Shown: one piece after another, positions 45,273 to 56,422 of the stretch
Numbering within the stretch: the first letter of the stretch is position 1
How the letters are laid out: the number at the start of each line of letters is the position of its first letter
Assembly: GCF_019703515.2 (NCBI RefSeq)
Contig: NC_059385.1
Span: 32,033,501-32,097,500 of the forward strand
From: Myxocyprinus asiaticus
Lineage: Eukaryota > Chordata > Actinopteri > Cypriniformes > Catostomidae
Reading direction: 5' to 3'
DNA length: 64,000 nt
Program-made: the position numbers and the translations under genes
The notes under the pieces: generated by a model
What the model saw: only the letters and a program-made list of their open reading frames with translations
Told to the model about the DNA's origin: nothing
The model's database searches: none

Positions 45273-45675
45273 GCTCTGACCGTTCTAATGGCCCGACGAG
45301 ATCCATAGCAATTCTTGCGAAGGGGGCCTCGATCAACGGTAATGGCCGTAATGGCACTCTTGGGGTGGGTGGTGAATGGGTGAGGTGGGAATTAACCGTG
45401 GCCTCCACTCTATGTTCCCCCTGAAATTTAATGCTGGTAGTCACTACCGGATATTTGTGAATCACCTTGTGGTTTGTACCCAAAGCCCCATCATGAACCA
45501 AACCATGGTGAATCGAGGTTTGATTGCAACCAGAATCCACCAGGGCTTGGTATGTATGCCCCTTAATTTTTACCGGTATCCTGTACATCCCTGCTCGATC
45601 GGGGGCAGTCTGTGGCATATCGGGGACCTGAATCCACGTTTCCACCTCCATCTTGGACGCCCCCCGCCACTTCAA
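45121..45675 (-). pseudogene. Gmr1-like protease joined to integrase core
   Basis: A 184-codon frame. Residues 31-60 carry the retropepsin motif (YQALVDSGCNQTSIH, catalytic Asp47 in DSG). After residue 105 it becomes the DDE integrase core: LIEAPFARIAMDLVGPLE (Asp125) and GIPKEILTDQGTTF (Asp171). The two Asp are 46 apart, shorter than usual, so a dozen residues seem lost. There is no RT or RNase H between PR and IN, and the integrase zinc-binding domain is absent. PR would mature Gag-Pol; IN would insert the cDNA. Confidence 0.75.
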
Positions 45676-46000
45676 CAGACCGGCCCAGGCTTCCCGGCTG
45701 CACCCATGGTGGCGGAGACATCAACCTGGGAAGGATGACAGAGAGGGCTAGGGGAGGGGGCCAGCAAATAGTGCAGCCTGCGAAGGCAGGGCACCAGATT
45801 GGGTAAAATCACTCCTCATTTCCGGGGAGTGGGTATAGGGTGAGAGGGAGGAAAGGGAGGGAAAAGAGGAGTAGGAGAAGCAAGAGGGAGAGAGAGAGAT
45901 CTGGGCCTCCCCGGAAAGCAGCGGCAGCAGGTGGAGGGCCCATTGGGTCTGCGGCCAGCCAGAGGCGGTGGCTGACTGCTCAAAAAGGCCTCCAGGTCAT

Positions 46001-46213
46001 TCATTCGAGCAGGAGGTGCGGCTTCATTGCTGCCTCCGGGGTCACCGCAGAGGATCCGCCTGGAGCTAGCCAGCTTAGTAAGGCCTGCCGATCCTCGACC
46101 TGGGCTTGGAGGAGCTCCTGGAAGCAGCGTTCCTGCTCGAGGAAAGCTTGCTGGTGAGACTCTTGGATGCTGGCCAGGGCACAGATGACTTTGTCCAGCG
46201 GTGAGGTGTCCAT
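46001..46213 (-). CDS. Gmr1-like Gag N-terminal fragment
   Basis: A 70-codon frame beginning MDTSPLDKVICALASIQESHQQAF, followed by Gln/Glu-rich coiled-coil-like QELLQAQVEDRQALLSWL. This start and heptad-like helix are typical of Gag in fish Gypsy elements. It starts 42 bp inside the LTR, so the ATG is the natural one. It ends early at a stop, and no capsid or zinc knuckle follows before the protease. Confidence 0.6.
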   Translation of the reverse strand: MDTSPLDKVICALASIQESHQQAFLEQERCFQELLQAQVEDRQALLSWLAPGGSSAVTPEAAMKPHLLLE

Positions 46214-46254
46214 AGCGGCCCGTCTTCTTCCTTAATCCCCATATGGGCCACCAG

Positions 46255-46640
46255 TGTAGAGGGGTTCAAGTAGGAAGGACACGGGAGCCGGTTTCCCTGT
46301 CCACGTGAGTCAACTTTTAATGCAGATGTCTTCAGCTTCACAACAAAGAATTGGCTTTTCATCTTCATAATAAAGAATTGGCTTTTCAGCTTCACAACAA
46401 AGAACTGGCCTTTCAGCTTCAAAACAAAGTATTGGCTTTTCAGCTTCACAACAAAGTATTGGCTTTCAACTTCACAACATAGTATTTAGAACACACATAG
46501 CATCTCTGGTCTCTCTCCCAGTATGTCACTCAGGTGGCCTTTTAAAGCCTGTCTCCATCGTCCCTGAAATGAGACACTGGTGTTTAATATCAGTAATCAC
46601 CAGGTGATGGCCCTTACCGCTTCCTCTCTCCCCAGTGACA
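46255..46640 (-). repeat. 5' LTR of the Gmr1-like element with an internal 27-bp minisatellite
   Basis: On the minus strand it begins TGTCACTGGGGAGAG and ends CCCCTCTACA (TG...CA, 386 bp). About six 27-bp units (GGCTTTTCAGCTTCACAAC ... AAAGAATT on the plus strand) occupy roughly 46326-46490. Directly inside the LTR, minus strand, TGGTGGCCCATATGGGG may serve as primer-binding site; the tRNA is not identified. Confidence 0.7.
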
Positions 46641-47640
46641 GACACACGACCACATCCTGTTTCACAGCATGATTTGTTTTTCTATCAACATGGCAGCCAG
46701 TATGAATAATGAAGAAAAACCACTGTCTTACCTAAAGCAGCAAAGTCCAACACTTGAACCTGCATCATATATGTCATCATGTGCTGTACCCATCAACAAT
46801 GTCAGAATCAACATAAGAAGTTTAGGATAAAATTCAATTGGGAATGCCAGCCTAACCTGTTCAAGGAATTTTGTCTAAAAATAAAATAATATTTTTCACT
46901 TAAGTCATCTCAGTGCATGCTTGTTTTGAGTTGATCCACAGTGCATACAGATGCCACTGGTTGATCGCATACAACTTCAAAGGCACATGTTGATACAACT
47001 TGAATGGAATCGTTTTTAATGCTTCCAAAATGTCATAAAAACGGTTTGTTTCATGAATCAAACTACTTTTTTATTTAAAAAAAAAAATTTGATTCTTTTT
47101 AGAAACTAAGGCATTTTCTCTGCATACACAATCGATGTAGAATGTTGCTCGGAGCCACTGATCCAGAGTCAGCTTTTTCATCCCATTCTCCCAGTTACAG
47201 GGAGCTGTAACACGGAGCAGTTCGGCTGCATAAGTCAGTAAATTGAGCGAGTATTTCACCCTGTGTATCATGTCGTGGCCAGTAGAAGACTAGTCTTATA
47301 ATCCTTAATTATAATTAAAAAAAATGTAATGCAGTGTTTATTAACACATGAATCAATCGCGTTTCACTCAACCGATTGTTGATCTCATATTACGCTAAAA
47401 CACCCAATTTGTTTGGCTTATATAGCTAATGTGCATGTGCGTTAGCGAGTTGATTGACAAGTGATGTGTGTATCTAAAAGGGGATTGGCTATTTTTCCTG
47501 CAAGGTGGGACTTCCTTTCTATAGCCATTGACTGTTGGGTGCTAGAGCTTTTTGGTTGGGCCTTCCAATTTCTCACATTCATTTAAATAGGCATGACTCA
47601 TTTCTCTCTGCTAAATAGTCTCTGGCCTCATAATCTATAG
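46641..47640. other. AT-rich non-coding, nothing recognised
   Basis: No gene or repeat end that I can support. Confidence 0.4.
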
Positions 47641-47979
47641 AACTACAATGCCCATCATGCACAACGTCATCTCCCAAGTTTGCACACTATTACTTCTGAT
47701 TTCTCGCAATACAGGGAAAGTAGAGGTGTACAAAAGCAACGCGTTACTTTATTTAAAAAGTAACTCTGATATTATAGTCTAAAATTTAAAAAAAATTGCA
47801 TTATATTACAAAATAATCTGATTACGTAACATGCGTTACTTGTAATGCGTCACCCCAACTCTGCTCTCTACACTCTCAAACTACTTATATATTTGTAAAA
47901 TATCTAAATATTTTGCAATAAACTTAAATATATATTGTTTCTATACTTATAGTCAACAACTTTAAATCAAGTTTATATA

Positions 47980-48018
<39 letters not shown>

Positions 48019-48048
48019 TCATCCACAATGCTTCATGGGATTGTAGTT
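47641..48048. mobile_element. MITE with ACTACAATSCCCAT inverted ends, with nested repeat
   Basis: The left end AACTACAATGCCCATCATGC is mirrored by CTTCATGGGATTGTAGTT at 48031-48048. Inside, 47735-47870 resembles a small hAT-type unit (GCGTTACTTTATTT ... GTAATGCGTCACCCCAACTC). An AT microsatellite (47986-48016) lies before the right end. Confidence 0.6.
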
Positions 48049-48421
48049 AATTCCCTCATAAAAGATGTTAAGTTCACAGTCTTTTACTTATGTCTTTTAT
48101 CCAATTTTCAAATACTTTTCTGCTTCAAATCAAAGTTTGTAATAGTGTGATTCACTTCAGAGCTGGTTGGTTTGGTTCATGGCTTAGAACTCTTTATACA
48201 ATTATTATGTAAAAAAAAATATTATTTTACTCTTTTTTTTTTTTCTTTTTTTAACCAGATGAAGATGAATTTGTAGGCTACATTAACTGTGGAATATGTT
48301 GTGGTTTCTCCTGATATTTCAGATAGTAATATCTGCATGAAACGGAATTTTCTTTTGTCTGTGCATGTATAACAACATTATTCTGGAGGCAAGAGGTTTC
48401 AAGCAATATGTGAAATGTCAA

Positions 48422-48830
48422 GCACACATTTTGCAGTGAATAATAAATACAAATTCAAACATTAAAAGAAATTAAAATAAAGTCAATATAGCCTACAAAC
48501 AGGTGAAAGTCATGTAAGTCTATCATGAATTTTTACAAAAGGACACCATTATTTAGTAATAATAATAATAATAATAATAATAGTTAAATTTATGTAGCGC
48601 CTTACCAGAGTTCAAGAACACAAACTTTCAAATGTAGCACAGTTTAAAGAAGAAAAAAAGACGGAGCATGTTTCAGTTTATTCATTAAACATAAGGAGGA
48701 ATATTCCTAATAGATGAATACTATATGGAGCATTTAAACCTTCATGGAGCATTTAAACTTTTTTTGGAATAAAGCCTTAACTAGTTAATAACCTTAATCG
48801 CTGATGTGGATATAAATGTGGTCAACTTTA
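48422..48830 (+). repeat. Dispersed repeat, copy 2 (paralog of 14747-15182)
   Basis: Same orientation and landmarks as copy 1, including the embedded AAT microsatellite (48556-48582). The surrounding sequence differs, so this is a dispersed repeat and not a segmental duplication. Confidence 0.85.
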
Positions 48831-49864
48831 AGAGATGGAAAGATGAGCTCTGACGTTAAATCACTTCAGGTCAGGAATTTAACATCGCGCTCAGGTTTAT
48901 ACATGAGAATCATGTGTTAATCGTGTGATACATTAACATAGACATTTCAAGAAGTGAAAAGTGTATAGAATGTCGTATCTTAGTTAATGTTACACTTGAC
49001 AAGCTCCAGATGCGCATAATTAACAGAGACTGCAAACGGAGTTAAGACCGCACCCACCCGATCTGAAATCACAACGTGCACATTTTCATTCCTAAGGTTT
49101 ACACAGATTCACAAGTTTGTTGTAATCTTGGATATGTATATTTAAAATGTTACTTTATCCTTGTGTTTTTTGCAGAATCAGTCATACAAGTATTTTTTAT
49201 ATTATTCAGATGAATCCATTATTCGTTTTGAAGTCATTATTTGTGCCTTTCCAAATAAGGTATTCGGCTTCGGGCACATCCCTAATAGATAGATTTATAG
49301 ATAGATAGATGACAGACAAGACAACCTTCTTTTTACCCTCAAGATAAGCTGTCTGTTCTCTGGGACAAACTCTTGATGACAGGGACCACAGGAGTTGAAT
49401 GGATTTTAAAGATCTTATGGGTAGATCTGTGTGCCTGACAGGAAAATTATGAAACCTTGAAAATAAAAGTCAAATCCAGAATTTGTTTAGCATGACAGCA
49501 GTCCAAAAAACAGCAAACACACACACATATACACACACTCTACTTTTCCTGTGATGTGGTACAGACGTCACCCGCTGTCTGTGCGGCCTTCAACCATCAG
49601 AAGTCATAAAATTCCACATGTTGCCCTGCCTCTAGACTGAACCAGCTCATTTGTGTCTCAGATCTCTAAACAAATTAGGACAGTTTGAGTACAAACAGAC
49701 ACACTAAATGTTCAAAAAAACCTTATTGTGCGAGTTTATACTAAAAACAATTTAGTGGCTTCAACAAATAATTGCAATGCATGCAAGATAGTTCAGTATA
49801 GAAATACTTTTTTTTTTATTATTCTCCATTTGCTACCTTTAATTAAGCTGTACTTGAGTTTGTT
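48831..49864. other. Non-coding, nothing recognised
   Basis: A short GATA-type run lies at 49286-49312. Otherwise AT-rich sequence without genes. Confidence 0.4.
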
Positions 49865-50935
49865 GTTCCCTTTCAAGTCGGTAACTTCAACACTGCATCT
49901 GTAGCTGATGCAATGGGAACTCCTCTCAGGAGTGACGATCTATGAAGCCATTTAAAATTAATCAAGGTTGGGCAGCGTTCAGACTCCGGTGGATGCATAT
50001 GAGCCCCTGTGTCCTCTGGCTCACTACATCGATGCGTGGTATGGCCTTCTTGCCATTGCCAGTTGGGTACTGAGCAGCCATCTCTCTTCAAAAGCATTTT
50101 GTCCTCCACCATGACAGTATTGCTCTACAAAGTCTCCTCGCCAACAGTACTGGGGCGTGATGCACAGAAAGGCTTTTACAGCCATTATTTTCTTGTCGCT
50201 AAAAAGGATGTGGGCTGCAGCACATTCTGGACTTGAGACGCTTGAACTGAACACTTGCAAAGTCTCCATTCAATATGAGTGGCGTCTGTGTTTAGAATTA
50301 CCTTGAAGAACTGGTTATTTTAACACAGTCAGAGGTGCAATCGTGTGAGCACATGGACCTGTTTCTTGCAAATTTGGAGCATCTGATCCTCAAAGTCAAT
50401 TAGGCGAAGAGTTTGTTGGTGCCCAGTTGTTCCTTCCTGGGGATGGAGTTCGACTCTGTGACCATGTGTGAATCTTACCGACGAACGCACTCAGTCTATT
50501 CTACAATGCTTGACGGGCTTCAGCTAGGGAGTGCTTTGCCGCTGAAACAGTTTCAGTGGGCCCTGGGATTGACGGCTGCAGCAGCTGCAGTCACCCTAGT
50601 GGTCTTGTTGCATACGAGGCCTCTTCAGTGTTGGGTCAACTCGAGAGTGCCTCATTATTCATGGTAACATGGTTGTTTATTGTCTTATAATGATGCTCCG
50701 CTGTCTAGCCATGCTAGCTATTTGGAAAACGCCAGCATTCAATCAGAAAGGTGCTGCGCTCGGCCATGTGTCCAGATCCAAAGTTGTCACAATGGATGTG
50801 TTCATCATGGGTTGGGGAGCCCTGTGGGATGGTCGTCCAGCCTACAGCACCTAAACATGTGTGCTAGTGGTGTTTACACATATCGCCTGGAACTGCTTAC
50901 AGAGTTTTTTGGTCAGTTATGCAGGGCTTTCACAT
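49865..50935 (+). mobile_element. DIRS element F: ancient divergent leader, RT and RNase H remnant
   Basis: The leader starts TTTCAAGTCGGTAAC and reads into DAQKGFYSHYFLVAKKDVG (49.9-50.2 kb; cf. the PYFIVLKKGGG box), FLGMEFDSVTM (near 50435), LPLKQFQWALGL (near 50540) and VVTMDVFIMGWGALWDG (near 50785, RNase H start). These are DIRS pol landmarks in the right order, but every frame is interrupted, gag and the RT active site are lost, and similarity to copies A-G is low. It represents a different and older DIRS lineage. Confidence 0.7.
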
Positions 50936-51272
50936 ATTGATCCAGAGAGATGTTTGAGTAAAGAAGTTGAAATTTGGCATGCGTCTTCTTTGGGTGGGGT
51001 GCTAACATATCCTTACAAGAACGATTTGACAAATCAACAAAAATGGCCGCCATCAGCCAATCAAATTTCAGCACCTAATAACTTGCTTTGTGAATGGCCA
51101 ATCATTATTACATTTGGTTTGCACTTACAGGTGGCCAAAATTAGCCTGTAAACCAAATTTGGTGAGAATCGTAAGGACTAGAATAAATGTACCTTTCTTC
51201 TGAATCTGTCAACACCCCCAAATCACTTGGTCATGTAGGTTTTTAATTTTCAACAAGAAAACATGAAAAAAG
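50936..51272. other. Non-coding, nothing recognised
   Basis: AT-rich without motifs. Confidence 0.4.
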
Positions 51273-51344
51273 CCTAGGATGAGTTTGAAAAAGTAGAGTG
51301 GTCAAGATTTTTTGAAAACCCTACTTTTTCAAACGTATCCTAGG
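51273..51344. other. 72-nt near-perfect hairpin
   Basis: A 24-nt arm (51273-51296, CCTAGGATGAGTTTGAAAAA...) pairs with 51321-51344 with two mismatches around a 24-nt loop. The size is like a microRNA precursor, but a MITE core is equally possible. Confidence 0.55.
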
Positions 51345-51807
51345 TTGTTTGTCCACTTCTCACAGAATATTCCATGTATAATCTAGGGACAATTCTGACA
51401 AAAATGTGTTCAAAGAATTTTGAACCATTTTGAGGATATAAATCAATTCATTATTTTCTTATGAACTATAATTACTAATATTCCTTTATTCATTTGTCAA
51501 CAGCAAATCAAAATGATCAGGTTATTTCAATTATGAATGACAGATGAAGGCTGTTTTACCAATTTTGCCCACTAGATGGAGCGCCAAGATGAGAAATCCT
51601 TGTAAATCATCTGACTTTGTTTTATTGCTCTTCTGATCTATTATATGTGCAGGAGAAAATCAACAGCTATCCAACAACAGTAGGGTTCTATGAAATCCAT
51701 TTTATTTTTGCTCAAATTCAGCTTTTCCTGATTTAATTGTCCTGGATTCTGTGTTTTATTCAATTTTATGATAAAAATGGTGAATCAAATGAATACACAA
51801 AACTTTA

Positions 51808-51810
<3 letters not shown>

Positions 51811-51868
<58 letters not shown>
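51811..51868. repeat. (TA)n microsatellite
   Basis: A perfect TA run of about 29 units directly before the Tc1 remnant. Confidence 0.95.
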
Positions 51869-51876
<8 letters not shown>

Positions 51877-51881
<5 letters not shown>

Positions 51882-52401
51882 CCGGTCAAAAGTTTTGAAA
51901 CACTTACTCATTCTTTATTATAATTTTTGTTCACATTTTAGAATAATAGTAAAGTCATCAAAACTATGGAATAACATAAATGGAACTATGGGAATTATGT
52001 TGTGACTAAACAAAATCCAAAATAAATCAAAACTGTTTTATATTTTAGCATCTTCAAAGTAGTCACCCTTTGCCTAGAATTTGCAGTACTCTTGACATTT
52101 TCTCAACCAACTTCTTGAGGTATCACCCTAGGATGCTTTTTAAACAGTATTGATCTATAGAATCTATGTTGGTCACTTATTGGCTGCTTTTCTTTATTAT
52201 TTGGTCCAATTCATCAATTTCAAAAACTTTTTTCAAATAAAATTTTAGTTTTTTAATGAAATAAATTAATATGGTGGCACAATTATATTTTTGTCTACAA
52301 AACTAATTTCAAACATTTAAGCATACACCTTCAGATCAAAAGATTTTTAAGATCATGAGAAACATTTCAGTCAAGTGTTTCAAAATTTTTGAACGGTAGT
52401 G
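51877..52401 (-). mobile_element. Tc1-like transposon, internally deleted
   Basis: The left inverted end CACTACCGGTCAAAAGTTTT is mirrored by AAAATTTTTGAACGGTAGTG at the right end, with TA outside both. Between them, near 52060-52130, the minus strand gives the last transposase codons in decayed form. The DDE domain is deleted, so the element is non-autonomous. Confidence 0.8.
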
Positions 52402-52825
52402 TATATATAACTATATCTTTAATCAAATAAAAATAGAACACATAATTTTACAACATAACTTTGCATTATTTTTTTCTCAAAAAGTGGTACAATTTCTCAC
52501 TGTTAGGGTACCGAGAGATGCACTTTTTCCCTTCAGTTAAAAAATCCTGATGAAATGGTGCTGTGTTTATGTTTATATGCCCATGATGATGCACGCATCT
52601 TGGGCGGAGTGTCAAGATTTTCAACTATTATTTTCCCTGCTCAGTCAATTTCCACTTTACTTTTACTTTCTCAGTCTCCTTAAATTTTTGGTGATTCACA
52701 TCTTTCTTGCATATCGCCCCCCTACTGGGCAGGGAGTGACTTAATTGACTTAAATGTTGATCTGTTTCTTACTTTTTTTGCTCCCTTTATGTGGATTTTG
52801 GAAATGTTTCAAAATGTTAGTACCC
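52402..52825. other. Non-coding, nothing recognised
   Basis: AT-rich, short chance frames only. Confidence 0.4.
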
Positions 52826-52980
52826 ATTCACTTGCATTGTTAGGACCTACAGAGCTGAAATATTCTTCAAAATATTTGAATTTGTGTTCTGCAGAAGAAA
52901 GTCAGTCACACATCTGGGATGGCATGAAGGTGAGTAGATCATGAGAGAATTTTCATTTTTGGATGAACTCTCTCTTTAAC
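52826..52980 (+). mobile_element. TTAA-type MITE, right half
   Basis: Colinear with 26277-26402; ends GATGAACTCTCTCTTTAA. Confidence 0.65.
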
Positions 52981-53632
52981 AGTCATTAGCAGCTTTGTGG
53001 TTGTTAACAGTTTAAAGTATTCAATAATGGGTCAGACTGAAGATGGGATTTGGTGGATGGGATTTGTTTTTATTGCTTTGTACAGACTCTAGGAGCATTA
53101 TGTCATCCTGTTTAAATCGTAACATGCAGGGTTTTGAACAAATGTAAATAACAAAAAGTAGATTTACATGACATTTACACATTAGCAGTATTGTTTAAAA
53201 TAAAATAAAAATTAATATTATTTTTACACTTTTTTCTTATCGGCCCTCAGACTGTGGTGTAGCCTATACATGTTCAGTCAACTTGTCCTGCAGGTGAATT
53301 TAATAGTCAAATCAACAACAAACTCATCACTGCTGCAGCTTGTAAATAATTTAATTAATAATTTTTATGTATGTATATATATATATATATATAATTTTTT
53401 TTATTTTATTATTTATTTTTTTGTCAGTTAGCAAGAGAACTCTACTGATGATGTGATTCCATGAAACTGTCAAGTGGATGAAGGTGGACAAATCCGTTTG
53501 CCAAACTTAAACTTGTGTACAGTGCCTAACCGCATAAGTGTTATTAGAAGAAATCGTGACATTACACAGTGGTAAACACTCGACTGTCCCAACTGCTTTG
53601 GAGCATGTTGCAATCATCCGATTTAAAATTAG
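52981..53632. other. Non-coding; TA microsatellite at 53374-53393
   Basis: No gene recognised. Confidence 0.4.
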
Positions 53633-54147
53633 TGTTGTGACGAGGAGGAGGGCAGGGCCGGGCCATGACTACACACGCCCGGCCCCCAGTCGGGCTAATC
53701 AGCCGAGGAGAGGGATAAGTGCAGTGGAATGTGGCAGTTCAAGAGAGGGAGCCACACGCAGCTGCCATGTGTGCATTTATGTTCTGTGTCTTTTAAGTTT
53801 TCTCTAAACTATTATTTTGACGGTTCAGCCGGTTCCTGCCGCCTCCTTTCCCATGTCAACCTTGTTACATTGGTGCCGAAGCCCAGGAAGGAGGAGGGAT
53901 GCGCTGTCGTGGAGTCCTCGCCACTGCCATCCACCCGAAGAAGCAGCCGCGGCCATCCGCCAGGGGACGGAGGAGTTGCTGCCGGCCGCCTTCCGCGAGG
54001 AGCGTTCCATCCGCCAGGGGTCGGAGGACTGGATCTAGTCTGCCCGGGGAGGAGCAGCTGTCATCCGCCAGAGGGTGGAGTGATCGAGGACCAAGCAACG
54101 GCGTGTCTGGGAACCGGCGAGCAAGTTTTTTTTCTTTCTCTCCTCTC

Positions 54148-54186
<39 letters not shown>

Positions 54187-54320
54187 CACTCCGCCTTGCA
54201 CTTTCCCTCTCCTCTTTTTTTTGTTTTGTTTTTCCCTCCCCTCGTCCTCCTTCCCAGCCCTAGAGAGGAGAGGCAGGGAAAAGCCTGCCGGCCAGCAGGC
54301 AACCGCCTTTGTACTGCAAA
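53633..54320 (+). mobile_element. LTR retrotransposon 5' end: LTR, primer-binding site, leader
   Basis: The LTR-like segment 53633-53869 starts TGTTGTGACGAGG and ends CTTGTTACA. Two bases on, TGGTGCCGAAGCCCAGGA (53871-53888) has the form of a tRNA-complementary primer-binding site. The GC-rich leader 53890-54090 contains three degenerate CATCCGCCAGGGG units of about 30 bp. A CT microsatellite (54140-54184) follows. No gag frame remains before the next element at about 54329. A Gypsy- or ERV-like source is likely; the family is not determined. Confidence 0.6.
54140..54184. repeat. (CT)n microsatellite
   Basis: A CT run of about 20 units with one interruption. Confidence 0.9.
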
Positions 54321-54328
54321 TACATACT

Positions 54329-54788
54329 GGGTCTGTTCCAAACCTAGTGAGCTACCTCTGAAGGCAGCACTTTAAGACATCATAGGCACACTCCCGATGC
54401 AAATGCTGTTCCAAAAGATAGGTATCTTAATTATGCTGCCTCCTAAGATATCTTGTTTTGGCCAAATTCTAAGGTAGCATCGTATGCATCCTTCCCTGGG
54501 TAGGTGATCCCAGAATGCAGATAATGGCTTCGCTGCACACCCCTAGTATTTGTGTTCAAAGTATTGCGCCATTCCTCATGCGGCGTCTGTATTGAAATCA
54601 GTTGTAAGTCTCCCGTGCACTGCATGTGAGGAGCGCTATTTGAATGGCACGAGAAGGTGCCACCTATGTAGAGCATTCCAAATCAGTCTCTTATGAGGCT
54701 TCATTTCAGTAAGGATGCTACCATAGGAGACAGCTGCCTAAGTAGGCAGGAGACAGCAAGGCAGCTCAATATGTTTTGGAACCGACCT
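54329..54788. mobile_element. MITE with long degenerate inverted ends
   Basis: The left end CTGTTCCAAACCTAGTGAGC ... GGCAGC is mirrored by GCAGCTCAATATGTTTTGGA at 54761-54780. The inner CTGCCT/AGGCAG words are also inverse. No transposase. Confidence 0.6.
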
Positions 54789-54833
54789 GCTGTGTCTGAA
54801 ACCTTGCTGCCTTCGCCTGCTGTATACTTTTGT

Positions 54834-54890
54834 TGTCTCTTTGGATAAAAGCGTCTGCCAAATGACTAAATATAAGAGTAAATGTAAATA
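54834..54890 (+). mobile_element. L2 LINE 3' tail
   Basis: TCTTTGGATAAAAGCGTCTG then CCAAATGACTAAAT and AAATGTAAAT, matching the tail of the LINE at 7220-8105. Only the tail is kept. Confidence 0.75.
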
Positions 54891-56316
54891 CGGAAGAAGG
54901 AAAGCACTATTAAATTCAATGTCATCTAGCCAGTTTTTGAAGGCAACATAAATGTATTCTTCTTTGTTTATTATACCCCACTATACTTTGTGTGTGGTTC
55001 GGCGGTTGGTGGCATCTAAATGAGAGGTTGGAAGCAGATAAATAATTCATTAAATTATTATTATTATTATTATTATTTTCCATGCACGATGAGATTATAG
55101 TTGCAATGAAGAGATACAACTATAAACCTGACATTATGTCATAAAGTATTTGTTGTATCAGTAGTAAAGTAATGACAAGCTTTCTGGCTCAACAGTCACA
55201 GATTCTTTCCAGTTCAATTGAACGTGGTTACTCAGAATCATATAAACTGGTATACCCGAATCAATGGCACCATCTAGACTGGCCAGGAAAAATTCTGGAC
55301 AAATAATTACTACTCAAATGGACAAAACAAACATTAGAGCAGATGGAAGCAGGAAAAGTGGGTTATCAACTCATCCAAAATCTTTTTCACTGTCAGGACA
55401 AAGTTCAGGAATAGTCCACGATGAGTAAAAGCCTATTATTATTGTCTCAAGAAATATTCTGCTTCATCACTCTGTTTAAAGAGACTAATGAACGGCGTTT
55501 TCATCGTTAAACAGACGCTTACTCTTCTCAACAAATATATCTTGAAAGAGGAGTAATTCTGAATTTAGCTTCTGGTTTCAAGATTTAACAGCCTCAGCTG
55601 TGCTATCTATTTTTGTTTTATGATTATAATGACAGAATTTTCATTTTTCATTTTTGGGTGAACAGTCCCTTTAAGCAAAGCCTGAGATTCCCTAGAACAC
55701 TTAGACAATTATTTTTGCTGTCTTGCAAGCACTGCTATTTTCTTTAAGAAATGCAAATCTAGTATCTTTGTTGTTGCTCAGCAAAACTACCGTGCTCTGT
55801 TTTGCCACTTTTGCCTTGGCTGATGTTTAGGAGGTGTCTGCTTTCCACATCTGATGCCACATCTTGACACATCTGATGTCAAGCTGGAAAACTCCACACT
55901 CGGGTGGGAGACGAGTTTTACACCACTCTTTTACGTCTCTCTTGCCCCAGCCTACAATCTACGCCTTGCTGTAATTACAGAATCCTTGATGTGATCTATT
56001 TGAGATGTATAAATTCAAACTATCACTGTTTAGCATTGCTGCCAACAGTTTTAGTTTAGCTACTTGGGAACATTCTCTAAACAAAGGAGGTGGCAAATTC
56101 AAAACATACAGTCTTTTGTGTTTGACAGTGAAAGATAATGTAACATCACCCCACTTATTGGTACATTTGCTTACTATATTCTTTTAACACCACTCCCTTC
56201 TTCTAGGATTAACTATGTTTAACTGTCAAATGGCTTTTTATTAAAGTTCCACATGGATTGGTGTCTGCTATTGTCACTACCAGGTCAGTAAAATAAAATT
56301 ACAAGCCACAAGAGTT
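54891..56316. other. Non-coding; TTA microsatellite and a MITE end
   Basis: (TTA)n at 55054-55078. 55625-55675 ends TTTTTGGGTGAACAGTCCCTTTAA-like, a TTAA-type MITE right end without a visible left end. No gene recognised. Confidence 0.4.
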
Positions 56317-56422
56317 ACATTGTGTCAGTGTAGTGACACTAGGGGTCACTCTTGGGAGCCCAAAACACCTCTGGTCTTTGATAAAAGGCCAATGAAAATT
56401 GGCGAGTGGTATTTGCATACCC

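Larger units (their letters stand above)
44237..46640 (-). mobile_element. Gmr1-like Ty3/Gypsy retrotransposon remnant (5' LTR, gag, PR, IN, RT scraps)
   Basis: Minus-strand order: LTR (46640-46255), gag start (46213), protease and integrase core in one frame (45675-45121), integrase C-terminus (45272-44516), then RT N-terminal and thumb pieces (44574-44240). Integrase ahead of RT is the arrangement known for Gmr1-like Gypsy elements, unlike the usual RT-RNase H-IN order. The catalytic middle of RT, RNase H and the 3' LTR are missing. Confidence 0.8.
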
